A stretch of 64,000 bases of DNA from Gaeumannomyces sp. JS-464 (taxonomy: Eukaryota; Ascomycota; Sordariomycetes; Magnaporthales; Magnaporthaceae). The stretch is taken from positions 3,596,001 through 3,660,000 of the forward strand of contig NGZR01000003.1 of NCBI GenBank assembly GCA_002197995.1. Reading direction: 5' to 3'. Of this stretch, positions 1 through 11,138 are shown piece after piece (the first letter of the stretch is position 1; every line of letters starts with the position of its first letter). The position numbers were made by a program, and so were the translations under genes. The notes beneath the pieces are model-generated. The model made no database searches. It had not been told where the DNA came from and worked only from the letters and a program-made list of their open reading frames with translations.

Positions 1-165
1 GCCAGCCATGTGCCAGCCAAAAACAGCTACACCCTCCCCATTCTCCTGTGCCCTGCTGGTCTCGTGGCCGCAAGGAGGAGACCGAGAGGAGCGGATGGAG
101 GAGGGCAAGGCGGATGCGGAAGCTGCTGCGACTTCTGCATGTGCTTCTTTTGCGACTCTACGTAG
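1..165 (+). CDS. 3' end of a gene with a Cys-rich C-terminus (partial)
   Basis: An open frame runs from the window edge to TAG at 163-165. The last ~30 residues are Arg/Gly-rich and then Cys-rich, with CGSCC, CMC and FFCDST in the final 16 residues. A glycine-rich stretch followed by a Cys/Phe-rich tail resembles the C-termini of small fungal CYSTM-like or palmitoylated membrane proteins, but only the tail is visible, so this is an analogy. The last exon may start inside the window, since AG dinucleotides near 74-75 could serve as acceptors; everything upstream is outside. The composition, very unlike the chance frames nearby, is the main reason to call it coding. Confidence 0.45.
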   Translation, partial: ASHVPAKNSYTLPILLCPAGLVAARRRPRGADGGGQGGCGSCCDFCMCFFCDST

Positions 166-1653
166 GTGGCATGGGTAAGTTCCGGCCCAGGGATAGGTCA
201 CTCTGACAACAACAGGGTCCCTGGCGGATTGTCTGCCCTCCTTCAAAGGTTATTGAACGCTTTGGCCGGTGCAGATGTATCTTCTGGTGCAGGGATGATT
301 TTTTCTATTGAATTGACCCTGATTGGGCGGGTTTTGACGTGGGGGGCCCAGTCGGTGCATAGGGCGGGGTAGGGTCGGTACCTCGACGTGGGCCGTTATT
401 TACGTATCTAACCTCAGTACCCCTTTGGCCCGCCCTTGAACCTCGTCAGATAAAACCCAGCCAAAGGTTAACCCGGGGAGCCTGATCCAGGGCCGCGGAG
501 AATTATCGTTGGACGAGATTGGGCGGGGTCGAGGCAAAACGGATCAATTGATCAAGGGCTGTCGAAGCTCGGTCGCCATGGTCCCTGGGGAGGGTCAGGC
601 CCCGCCCCTCGTCCAATTACGGCACACTCGGTCAGTGGGGAGACGCCCTGGCCACCACCCACATGCAGCCTGGGAGGGGAAAGAGCTCACACAGATGTGC
701 GCCTCCAGACTCACGTGGACGATATGGAAGTACACAAGAAGCAGCAGCAAAACCACTGGGGAAAAATGGACTTGGTATACTACCTTCCCCCTTCTATTTG
801 TTCATTTTTTTGGGGGTTTCTTGGCGCTGGGTGATTGCTTGATGGTGGTACCTATCTGGCGGCTATTACATATTATATTTATCGCCTGCTTGCCACCATG
901 CACACCACCCATCTATCCTTGCATCCCCCGTCTCCTATCACATGCGCACTACCTGACCACATTAACCTCCTAATCTATCCTTTCCAGCTCCTACCGTGCG
1001 CAATTCTTGGGACGAACACCCCATGGCAATTTCACAACCTTTTCAAAAGGGAGCACAGAGTACCCTGCGGCAGGAAGAATTGCCCTGCAGTGGCGCCCAT
1101 TGCTCACTCGCCTGTCCTACCCATGCCGTGGCATTGGCCTCTGGCCCAGCCAGTCGAGGGCGGTCGGACATTATTGAGAGCAAGGGTCTAGACCCTACTG
1201 CAATAGACTAGGAAACGCCAGCAGATTGGGCTCGCCGTCTGGGAGAGCGAGGATTCATTCATCGGGTTGTGTCAGGCCGCTCGACGTGCAGAGCCGGGCT
1301 CCCTTGACGGGGTTGGGTGGGTTGATGGACGGCTAGGCCACGAACAAGTTCACCTATCATCCCCTCGCCCCTCCCCTTTGCTTTCCCGAGCCGCATACGC
1401 GGGCTGCATCTCTGGTGAGTTTGCAGTTATCTATCCCTGCCTGCATACATACAACCCTATCTCCCAGGTATATGCCTACTCAGGTACATGGGCGCCTGTA
1501 TTTGTAGGTGGGACTGGCCTCCAGTAGACAACATGCCATAGTTCTGGGCTGACATCCCGAGCGTCAGGTCCCGGAATGGTCCTAAATCACCTGTCCACTT
1601 GACGACTCTGAAACTATTTCCAGCTCCAAGGACAGGGTAAACTCTGCCGCTGC
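166..1653. other. Tail-to-tail intergenic region
   Basis: The region lies between the stop of the Cys-rich gene (+) and the stop of the FHS transporter (-), so it should hold two 3' UTRs. Open frames here are short and low in coding character. No tRNA, repeat or further gene was seen. Confidence 0.5.
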
Positions 1654-3686
1654 CTATTTCGCATCAGCGGCTCCAACATCAACCTTGCTGTCAGTCGCAG
1701 CTTCCCCATTGCCGTTGCCCCTGTCCGGCACTTGGCCCTCCATCTTATGGTCCTCGCTGTTCGGGGCTCAATGCCATATGTGGTGTCTCGATGAACATCC
1801 ATGACCTCCTTGTTCCACACATTGACGTATAGAGGATAGCTGAAAGGTGGTCTGTCAGTTAGGAAGCTGAATAAAGGGTGGAAGCTAAAGTCAGAGATTG
1901 GAAACCCACATCCAGGCCAAGATGTAGCCCATCATGGGGATCGCCATCGCGACGTGCGCTCCTCTCGCATCCATCACGGCGCCCGTCATGGGCGGGAAGA
2001 CCATGCCTCCCGAGATGGCGGCGACCAGGAGGGAGCCCCCGATTTTGGTGTGGCGGCCCAGGCCGCGCAGGCCGAGTGTGAATATCGTAGCAAAGCAGGC
2101 AGACTCGAAACAGAGCACCAGGATCAGCATCGCGATCGACACCGTCCCTGCCGTGTTCATGGCCGCCGTGACGAAGACGAAGCAGAGCCCCAGGTAAAGG
2201 GCGAGCACGTAGCGAGGCCGCACCGCTGGTATCGTCATCAACAGGCCGGCGAGGAAACGGTTCAGCGCGTACAGCCCCTGGCCCAGGGCGAGAAGATCGG
2301 CTGTTGCGGAAAAGTACGTTAGTGAACCGCCGCCCGCACCACCGTCATGCGCACGCGAAAACCCACAGCCTTGCGCTTTATCCCGGCCGGCTTCAACACA
2401 AAACTGGATGAAATAGTTCTAGGACCACACGCGACGTATTAGCAAGGACTCTAAGCTAGAGAGAAAGAAGGTAAGGGAGTTCCGCCCATACCGCAACGGC
2501 AACCTGCGCGCCGACATAGCAGAACTGCGACCATATGGCCAGGAACAGGTTATACTGCTTTCGAAACGGCCCCGGGTCCGAGTGGCCGATCTCGCCCTCC
2601 TGGGCATGCATGTCCGCGTCGGTGATTTCGGGCATGGGCGCCACAAAAAACAACACAATAAGCAAAGCAACAAAGGCCGCAACGCCAAGGTATACCCATT
2701 GCACATTCTTCAGCCCTTCGCTTGTGTCAATGGTGTTGGCGAAGAAGACGCGAGAAGCTAGGAGAGGGGCGACTGTTTTGTTTTTGGCAGAAACAATGAA
2801 CGAACCATCATGGTCAGCAGCGTTCCCAACACAACACAGAAGACTCTGGCGACGTTGGCTGGCACCCACCAAACGAGCCGACACCCTGGATGGCCTGGGC
2901 GAGGTTCAGGCGAACCTCGGAGTAGCGAGGCGGCCCGCAGATGGACAGGAACCTGGCAATGGCAGCGAACCAAACGGTCAGTCACGGGAAACGAGCACCC
3001 GTGGCCGTCGGACTGTCCAGGAACACATACGGATCGGCAGCGGTTTCCAGCGTAGCCAGGCCGGCCCCGACCACAAACATGGATCCGCAAAAGCCCCCAA
3101 AAGACTGGTTCAAGCCCGAGGGCCAAAACAGCAGGCAGCCCACGGCAAGCACGCCAAGTCCCGCCATGAAGGTGACGCGGAAGCCAAACCGACGCAGGAT
3201 CCAGCCCGAGATGGTCGGCGGGCAGATAAAGTAGGCGCCGAAGTAGGCTGACGAGAGACCTGCACTCATGCTGCCGGTCAAATTCAGCGAGCTCTGGAAG
3301 TGGGCGTTGAGGACTTGTCGAAGGGAAGGGCGCCATCGTGTGTTAGCAGGCCAGGTCGAGGAGCGAGGCGGTGGTTTGGCGTGTGTTGCTCACCATCGAG
3401 CAGGCCTGTTTGGTCCGGTTTTTCGTCAGCGAGACCTTTTCTTTCTTGAGGAGAGGGGAGCGTGCGGCCACGGCCCACCGTATGCAAAGCCCCAGAGGAA
3501 AAACAAGATCGTAACTGCGGTATTCGGTTCCTTGTCAGCTAACATCGCTCAAGTCGGGGACCATGGCGCCTCAGGGGGAGCGATCTAACCGAGCAAATTG
3601 GGGACGAGGGATTGCTTAGTAGTAAGGTGAACAGCGCCTGTGACAATGTCGTCACTGACGGTGATTTTGCGCTTCCATATCGCCAT
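1654..3686 (-). CDS. FHS-family MFS transporter (L-fucose/glucose-galactose permease type)
   Basis: Predicted 12-TM major facilitator of the FHS family (FucP-like, H+/sugar symport), expected at the plasma membrane. I join nine exons: 3686-3590, 3514-3479, 3405-3394, 3313-3031, 2952-2870, 2772-2492, 2418-2367, 2300-1910 and 1839-1654, about 473 residues. The start gives MAIWKRKITVSDD. Family signatures read in order: LVTILFFLWGFAYGLLD (TM1), YFGAYFICPPTISGW, GLATLETAADP, the CGPPRYSEVRLNLAQ loop, ESACFATIFTLGLRGLGRH, and GGSLLVAAISGGMVFPP near the C-terminus. Exon 3 is only 12 nt and is required to restore YGLLDVLNAHF. A one-base break near 1765 separates the conserved end from an acidic tail that stops at 1654; without a break the frame stops at 1614. 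The actual substrate cannot be told from sequence. Confidence 0.9.
2301..2366 (-). other. 66-bp in-frame, stop-free intron in the FHS transporter
   Basis: Donor GTGGGT, branch-like CTAAC, acceptor GCAACAG. Its length is a multiple of three and it carries no stop in the reading frame, so retention would insert 22 residues (Gly/Arg/His-rich) into a cytoplasmic or lumenal loop. Removal gives the family-typical EAGRDKAQGSDLLALGQG. Confidence 0.75.
3394..3405 (-). other. 12-nt microexon of the FHS transporter
   Basis: On the minus strand GCCTGCTCGATG is preceded by AAACAG and followed by GTGAGC. Splicing TACG to it and then to TCCTCAACG gives Y-G-L-L-D-V-L-N, the conserved TM1 end of FHS porters. 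Flanking introns are 3478-3406 (73 bp) and 3393-3314 (80 bp). Confidence 0.85.
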
Positions 3687-3910
3687 ATTGGCGGTGCTTC
3701 TTCCTTTGTTTGTCCTGGGGTAGCACTGCTAGTTGACGATTTGGGCAGGCCTCCGTTTCGGCTGGTCAGTCGGCCGGCTGAATGTATAGCAAGTCGTGAT
3801 GCGGTAATTCGACTCAAGTCTGATATGGGGAGGCAATTTCCCCTAGGTGTAAGACTGCTTCTAGAGCCTGGAGAGGCCAAGGGCTTTCGCCCGTTTTGTA
3901 AGCCCGCTGG

Positions 3911-3959
<49 letters not shown>

Positions 3960-5703
3960 TTTCTACTCCTCCTTCGCCCCGGTAACGAGGGCCGGCTGAC
4001 AAGAAAGGGAGTGAGAGTGGAAGATATGAATTAGCCGTGACGCGCTGCTGTGTCTGCCAGATGCGATGAGCCAGCCGAAGACGGATATCCTTGAACACAA
4101 GCGCGACGACAGGAGCGCCGAGGACCGTGAGTTCGGAAAATGAACAGCGTTCCACCGACATTCATATCCAATGTCTCCCCTACAGGTTACCCTTCGTCAT
4201 GTTTCCTGTCGCACATGGCCACAAACCACCACGCGGGCGTCCGTCAACACTGGTTGGCTAGGGGAAGAGAAATCAGATCCTTCCAACACCGACACACAAA
4301 ACCGAGCCGTCCATTCAGTTGCATGATCCCCGCACCTCTCTGCTGCTGACCACGAGAGGCCCCGTCGGCGTGACCACCCCCGATGTCTCTCCTCTGTGCG
4401 ACACAGCAGGAGCTCAATACGGGAGGTGGTGGGCGGCATCGCAGGGACCACCAATGGCGGGCGAAGACGACAGCTGCTGGAGGCTTTTGGAGCCTGTGGA
4501 TGGCTTGTCCAGAACAAATGATCGGCACCAATCATCCCAAAGGGCCAGAAAATGCCCGCATCGTCGCGTGGCACAGACACAATGGCCGTGGGGATTTGAA
4601 CTGCCTAACCTGGCCTGGTAAACGACATGTGTGACAGACAGGATTGTGCATTTGATGCTCGTTGGAATGGGGACCGCAACGTTGCTTCGCCGCCTGTGTG
4701 GGTTGTAAGTCAAGATATTTCTCGACCTGGGCACATAGCCGGGATACGTTTCCCATCTCGTATCCGACCACTTTACGCCCTGTAAATAATGCACTCTCCT
4801 GGAGGTCCAACATGTACGGGGCAGAAATTTGGAGTAACCAAATACGCGAGTGAGCAAGCAAAGATAGGTAGGCAACAACTGTTGGTCCTCTTTTTGGCGC
4901 CGCCAGATCTGACGATGGAAGCCCAGGACTAAAACGGCGCTGCCGCCCGAACTGTGGGGAACGCAAGGGGCCGAGGCCAAGCGCGGGGAGGCACGGCAGT
5001 GAGAAATGGATTGAGGTCCAGAGGATCCAGAGTGGAGAGATCTCCGTCGAAACCCCCACCTGTCTCCAGCGTGTTGGAACCTACTCCAAGAATCGATTGA
5101 TAATCTTGGTCTCCAAGCCAGCGAGCACGAGGGCAACACCCACTGGTATGTCTACCGGTTTCATACCCGCTATTCGGGCCTGTGTTTACCAAGCGTCGCA
5201 CCTCCGGCCCGCTGGCCGCCTCTTTCGCGTCACATACGGATCGTCCCCCTCGGGAAGCCGCCATGTCCTAGGTCCGTCAGGGATATACAAGAGCAGGGGT
5301 TCGCCGCTTGACCATCTGCGTTGATGAATGCGCTTGACCGAGCAGGCGGCCTGTTATGTCATGTCACTGATGTATAAGGGAGGAAGAAAAGAAAAAAAGC
5401 AGAACGGGTGAATTATTGTGATAACGGCAGCTTCAATAAGCTTCTCAACAATCAAGCCTCACTTTCCAGCCAACAAGCCGGCGGTTGTGGATAACTTGGT
5501 AGAGCCTGGCCCCTGAATTTACTCATCCAAAACAGAGTCAATTTCAGTCAAAAGGGTTCTCTTTTTGTTTAACCAGTCTCTACGGTTGGGACTGTGTAGC
5601 AGCTACCCAGGCTGTTAAGCAAGCAAGCAGAATCGCCTGAAGAGGCTTCCTGGAGACACGCCAAGAAACCCAGCAACCAAAGCTATGGCGAGCTTGCAGT
5701 CAT
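3687..5703. other. Intergenic: transporter promoter and eIF2A 3' side
   Basis: This holds about 2 kb upstream of the transporter start and downstream of the eIF2A stop. It contains a (TG)n microsatellite but no convincing gene. A short plus-strand frame at 4066-4128 ends at a donor-like GTGAGT, without a recognisable continuation. Confidence 0.5.
3915..3955. repeat. (TG)n dinucleotide microsatellite
   Basis: About 20 uninterrupted TG units lie about 230 bp upstream of the transporter start codon, probably within its promoter or 5' leader. Confidence 0.97.
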
Positions 5704-7975
5704 TCAGTGGCTGCCAATCTCCTTCTCCAGAGTCTCCAGCTCTTTCAGCACTGCACTCTTGGTCCCGATCTTCTTCATCTGTGTGTCCTCCAGCTTCTCG
5801 CCGCTAGCCAGACGCATTTCAAGATCCTCGATCGCCCGAATCTTCTTTTGCAGCCCACGCTGCTTCTTGGCCAGAGGGTTGGCCGTCTCCGCGATCGGTG
5901 AAGGAAGCGGCGGCCCGCCCCCCTGGAGGCTGGTCTGCACAGCTGGCGGCAGCCGATTGTTCCGATGCCGAGACACCGAGCGCGCCCGTGAGTCCGAGCC
6001 GCCCATCCCCTGCCGGTACGTGTTGCTACGGCTGCGACCGCCACCGGCATTACTGCGTGACTGGCTGCGCGAGTGCCCGCCAGGCGGGAAGCCCCTCGAG
6101 TTGCGCTCAGGGCTACGCCCGCCGTTCATCATGGCAGCATCCATGCCATCCTGCGGCGGCAACGAAAGGCTGGCGCCGCCCTCGCCGCCGGCCTTGCCCT
6201 CAGCCTCCTTCGCCTTCTTGTTCGCCCTCTTCTTCTTGTTCTTGGACGCGGCCTTGGAGAGGCCGTCGTCTCCGTCCACCGGCTCCGCGCCAGGCACCGA
6301 AGCCGGGGCCGCGCCGGGAACAGACGCAAACTCGGCGCCTGGGACCTGGTTCCGCGGGCGTCCGAATACTCCTCCGTTGAGGTTGAGCTGCGACACACCG
6401 TTGCTGACAAAATGCGCCGCGCCTCCCTCGTCCTCGCGCTTGAAATGGAGCGGGGTCGTAGTGCCCCGTGCGCCAGGGGGTCGGTAAGCGCCAGCGGGCT
6501 TGGACGGCGTCTTGACCGTGCTCAGGAAAGTGGCAGCAGATGAATGAGGGTCGGGGACAGGCTGCAGTGCGTCGCCCGTGGGGATCCTCTCGGGCAGCAC
6601 CGGTCGCCACATGACGTTGTACAGCTCGACCATATCCTCGCTGTACATGAGCTTGCCGCTCACGTGCCACAGCTTGACTCCATTGTCAACGCGTAGGCGG
6701 GGCGAGGTCGTGGCCGTCATGATGTAGCGGCTGTCAGGGCTCCACTGACACACGCTCGGGTTCCCGCTCTCGATCGTGCAGAGCTTACGGTGATCCCTCT
6801 CAAGATCGTAGACGTCGATCTGCCCGGCCAAGTTGCCGAATCCGGCCACCAGCACGAACCGGCCGGTGGGTGAGAAGATGATAGTGTTGCGCGGGCCGAT
6901 GGGGAACGAGTGCGTGGCAACCGCGCGCTGGTTGAAGATGGTCGTCTTGGCCGGCATGTACCCATAGATCACGCCAAACTCTTTCGAATTGGGGGACCAG
7001 GAAACGTCGTGGATGGGTCCCTCCTTGTCCAGGGCAATGCGGGCGTCGAAAGTGCCGTTGACGCTGAGCAGATACAGATTCGTTTCTCCATAGTAGCTCT
7101 TATTAGACTTGTCGACGTCTGTCTGGGCCAGTACGAGGAGGCTAGAGCCCAGCGAGTTCCACTTCAGCTGCACCTTGTCTCTCCTTAAAGAAGGTCTTCT
7201 GGGAGACAGGGGCGTTGAATAGGGGAACATTAAAGACCTTGACGGCGGCGGGTTGACCCTATGAAGGAGGAAATGATCACAAGTCAGCATTTGTGGGCAT
7301 ATATGACAAGCAGACGGGGGACAGAGTCGCTCGAGCATCATGGCGGCCAAGCCACATCTTGCACCCCACATGAGTACCACAAGCCGAACCTTGCGTTCTG
7401 GGACAAAGACCGCTAGCGCAATGTGCCTTTCCAGGCGACAGCGCAAAGTCCGAGACTCCCTCAACCCGAAGTTTGTTCCAAACGGTGACCAGATCGTGAG
7501 CCTCGAAGAACTGGACCTCGTTGGTCACCATGCGGGCGCAGAACTTCTCGTCTGCCGTGTACTGGAGGTTCCAGCCGTTGGGCGACTTCTGCACAAAGCG
7601 GCCCAGCGGCTGCCTCTCGGCCCCGTCGGCGACATCCTCGACCGTGCGCCAGACCTTGAAGTTCTTGGTCGCATCGCCAGCCTCGTCCTTGGATGGGCGT
7701 TCCCAGGTGCTGAAGTAGGTGCCCCGCGGCGAAAAGCCAAGCTCGAAAACGTTGGGGATGCCAGCGACAGAAGGACCTGGCCTGACTCCGTGTCCGGTCA
7801 CCTTTGACGACTTCGTTAGAGCCCAGGCAAAGTAACGACCACACGGCGAGTAGACACAGGTCCGCAGGTTGCCCGTCGGCTTGTCGAAGCCCGGAAGGTC
7901 GGCGTATACCGGATCCGCGTCGAAGACACGGATGTCCTTCAGGGTCCGGGTAGCCAACTGAAGCGGGATAGCCAT
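5704..7975 (-). CDS. EIF2A: Eukaryotic translation initiation factor 2A (eIF2A)
   Basis: This is the monomeric initiator-tRNA-binding factor eIF2A of the cytosol. It is unrelated to the eIF2 trimer and is used in alternative, often non-AUG, initiation. Exon 1 (7975-7390) begins MAIPLQLATRTLKDIRVF. The intron is 7389-7259 (131 bp), then exon 2 runs to TGA at 5706-5704, about 713 residues. The first ~430 residues form the WD-like beta-propeller with family blocks VFELGFSPRGTYFSTWERP, DKVQLKWNSLGSSLLVLAQT, SYYGETNLYLLS, PIHDVSWSPNSKEFGVIYG and CQWSPDSRYIMTATTSPRLR. A Pro/Gly/Ser/Arg-rich linker follows, then a charged C-terminal helix (LAKKQRGLQKKIRAIEDLE, then EKEIGSH). Two one-base frame breaks occur near 7424-7430 (SPGK to HIALAVFVPERK) and 7181-7186 (KTFFK to DKVQLKW). 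Neighbours are co-oriented but far apart. Confidence 0.95.
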
Positions 7976-10387
7976 GACTAGTCAAAGACACAGGTATCAC
8001 AACGACAGGGTGAGGCTACTGAGGGTGACGGCGGATGGATCGTGGGCGGACGGCTTCGTTCTTTCTTTGGGGTTTCCGGCTGCTTTGGGGTTGGCTGAGT
8101 CCAAGGGGTTTGGGTGCAGTGGACTGTCCGTTGATTCGCGTAGGGGAGGCTATTGGGGTGAAATCGTGCCTGGGACCGAGGTTGGTTTGGGCGCAAAGAC
8201 GAACAAAGAACGGCCGTCTTTGGCTATGGTCGCGAGGGCGATGATCTAGGATCGAGTCACAGACTTCTTCCCACGGTCACTTGGCAAATGCTCAAGGCGC
8301 GCGTCAAGTGCCGGCAGACAGGCGTGAGTGGGTGGGCCGGCGATGGGACGGGCGAAGGCAGGGCACGCGTGACAGCGACGATCGGGCACGATGGATGCCA
8401 AAGGGGATTTTTCTCGGGCGGCGGCTTTGTGCGAGCAAGCGACGGAAAAACTGGCCCGGCGAAGGTCCAAAGCAAACTGAGGAGAGAAGAATGAAGAACG
8501 GGCAAGGAAACGGAGCACCCCGGAGGGAGGATTGGCAGGCGGGCGCGCTTGGTCGAGGGGAAGCGACCGGGTTGAGAACACGGGGAGGAGAAAGGAAAAA
8601 ACGGATGCGAGTAAGAAAAGCAGGTCGTGATATTTTTCGTTTTTTCCACTCTGTTTCGTTTACCAGCCCCACCCTGCACCCTGGGGGCGGTCACAGCCCC
8701 GAAGAAGAAAAAAAAAAAAAAAAAGCTGGTGCCGCTTAGGTTCGCTGTGGTCTGGCCGCGCCCACGCACGAATCCTGGTGCTACCCTGGGCGGCCAGCGC
8801 AGTCTATTGGCTGCCAATCGGGCGTGAGCCGCGTGCCAAGTGCAGACGCGGGACTGGCCCGGTCGCAGTGGCAGCCGCGAGCAGCCTATTCAATCGCATA
8901 TTCTGCCCGGCCAACCTTGGAAGACTGGTGGAGGTGTAGCAGCATCTGCAGCATCTGCGGCATCAGCACCCAGTCTGCCATGTTCAGCGACCTGGTTGAC
9001 GGCTTGATGGGCCCCCTTCTTACCCGCTTTTGCCACTTACTGGCTGCAATCATGAATATCTCGTGGTTTGCTGCCGAAATGACTTGACCGTCGATAGGCT
9101 CCGAACAAACCTTCCGCGCGTGCGTAAGCCCCATGCAGTATGCGCAACTCGGCAGACGGTACGGACACGGTATATCTGTACCTCTAGCCTTGCCAGGGCG
9201 TCAAGCCCCAGATCCGTTCAGATGGCGTGCTATAGCTTCCGCGCCTGGCCCCTCCATCCCCTAGATCCCCCCGAATCCTTACCTACTCGCACCCCTTGTT
9301 TTTGTCGGCCTTGTGTCTCGTCCCTGCCTTGGAAGCCCGCTGCGCTCAAGCGGCTCTTGTTGCACCCTGATATGATCCTCGCCCCGATCCTCTTGCAGGC
9401 CCCATTCTATTCACATTCGCGGGTGAGGCGGCGGGGCGCCCAATCCCCTTGCCGACCGATAAATCGTGCTCGGTCGGCCTTGTTACCGTTCTCACGCTGA
9501 CCACCTCCCTTCTCGTCCCGGGAAAGACCCAGGGGCTCGGCCACTCCGATAATGGGCTATCTTGGCGACTTGCTTCCGTGCCGCTCTGGTTTCCTATCTT
9601 CGACTTCGGTATAAGAGCCTCTAAGCATCTCTTCTCCAGCGCACACAGCAGGTAGCTTGGCTGGTTTTACTCATGATTCCATTTTGTGGTCCGGCAGAAT
9701 CCCATGGGGATAGTCGGCCCTCAGAAACACGTGTAAGCGGGTCGCGTGCCGGCACGCTACAGAGTCTCTCGGGCCACCCCTTTTGCAACCTGCTTCGGCC
9801 TCTATGATGCTGTCAGCAAATCTGCCACCAAGGTTACTTTTCCTTTGCATGCCATTCCCTAAATCCAGCGGTATGAATCCCTCGCCATATCCATATCCTG
9901 CTTGCCTTGCTTTGTTTCTCACTGTCATTAGGGACCGAGTACAAGAATTTCGCACATGCGCCCCAAAATATCCTTCTCAGGCAGTACATGCTACAGTGCC
10001 ATGGCTCGGTTTGCGGCTCGCGATCGCGACCTCTATGGCTGTTCGGGCTTCCGATTTATCTAGATTCATACCATCCACGCATTTCTTCATCTCAAGCGTT
10101 TGCCTGAGTTTACATTATACATGGCAAGCCAGCCAATGCGGCTGACCCGCTGATGAATACCTCCATCGATTTCGCGACTGGAGAAGCCACCTCATCCCCA
10201 CGATTTCACACACGCCCGCCGCATCCGGCGGCAGGCCGACCCCTGACGATGGCTTGTATCATGGATGATCACTAGCCTAACAATGGGCAACGGATCTGCC
10301 AGCCTCAGCAGCGTCCCTGCCTCCCCCTCCCTCACCAATCCTTCTGACCCACGTGGTCCAGTATCGGCTGGAGAACACACACTTGTC
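7976..10387. other. Intergenic: eIF2A upstream and MPC1 downstream
   Basis: About 2.4 kb without a recognisable gene. It contains a 17-A run at about 8708-8724 and C/T-rich stretches at 9180-9400. The frames seen on both strands have no family features. Confidence 0.5.
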
Positions 10388-11138
10388 TTATTTGCTAACA
10401 GCCTCTTCCGTCTTCCCTTGCAGCGCCTTGACAGTCGACATGGTGGATTCTGCGGCCGCGGCCCTTTCCTTGCCTCCCCAGTGATGCCAGTTGAGATACC
10501 GGTAGCCCTGCGTCAGCTGAGCGCCGGCGTTGACGAAGTGGCAGGCGAACAGGAGGTAGTTCTTGGGGGTGACTGCCAGCGAGTACCGCATGAAGGTGCC
10601 AGCGTAGATGATGAGCGAACCCGTCATTGTCGGCGAGATCCTTGAGGACGGCAGACATTAGCGAGGGATGAACAGAAGCTTGTCAAGGCCAGTCACGCGG
10701 GGCAATCGCTTTCGAGGGGTCTTACAGCTCGGGGCTTTTTTGCGTGTCCATGACGGCCGCGAGGGGGATGCCAAAGTTGGACGCCGGGCCCCAAAAGTCT
10801 GCAGCCAGATATTCCGGTTAGCAACGCCGGATGTCCAGGACAAAGGTTCGCCGCACAGGCCCGCGACCCCTCCACGCCCCCTTGTGTCGTGCATCTCGTT
10901 TCCGAACGGTCCGGAATGCCATGTTCCACACGGGAAAGACGTTGGAGAGACTCGGTCACCCGGAAGCAGGGAGCAGGCTGACGGGGCGCGGAGGGAGACA
11001 GGGTTCCGACGTCTCCGGAATCGGACGGCGGCGGCGTGGGCGGCACGCGACACATTTTTACATACGGGTCGAGCAGAAGTAGTCGGACACAGGGTTGGCC
11101 CTGATGCGGGCGTTTATCGCCTTGACAAATGCCGCCAT
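10388..11138 (-). CDS. mpc1: Mitochondrial pyruvate carrier subunit 1
   Basis: Subunit of the MPC1/MPC2 heterodimer that imports pyruvate across the mitochondrial inner membrane. Three exons (11138-11066, 10798-10726, 10640-10388) join without any frame break into 132 codons, close to yeast Mpc1 (130). Introns are 267 bp and 85 bp. The N-terminus MAAFVKAINARIRANPVSDY is amphipathic. Family blocks follow: STHFWGPASNFGIPLAAVMD, SPELISPTMTGSLIIYAGTF, MRYSLAVTPKNYLLFACHF and NAGAQLTQGYRYLNW. The FWGP...N.G.P motif, the TFMRYSLAVTPKN helix and the HFVNAGAQLTQGYR helix all match MPC1 rather than MPC2. The C-terminus AAAAESTMSTVKALQGKTEEAVSK is a polar tail. The partner MPC2 is not in this window. 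Confidence 0.96.

Noticed and set aside
4066..4349. Possible two-exon plus-strand gene (MSQPKTDILEHKRDD, then a GTGAGT donor)
   Set aside because: The second part has no motif and soon stops; it lies in the transporter's promoter. Kept only as a note.
8708..8724. Poly-A tract as a retroelement tail
   Set aside because: No adjacent element, target duplication or processed-gene sequence; many similar A/T runs are scattered in the window.
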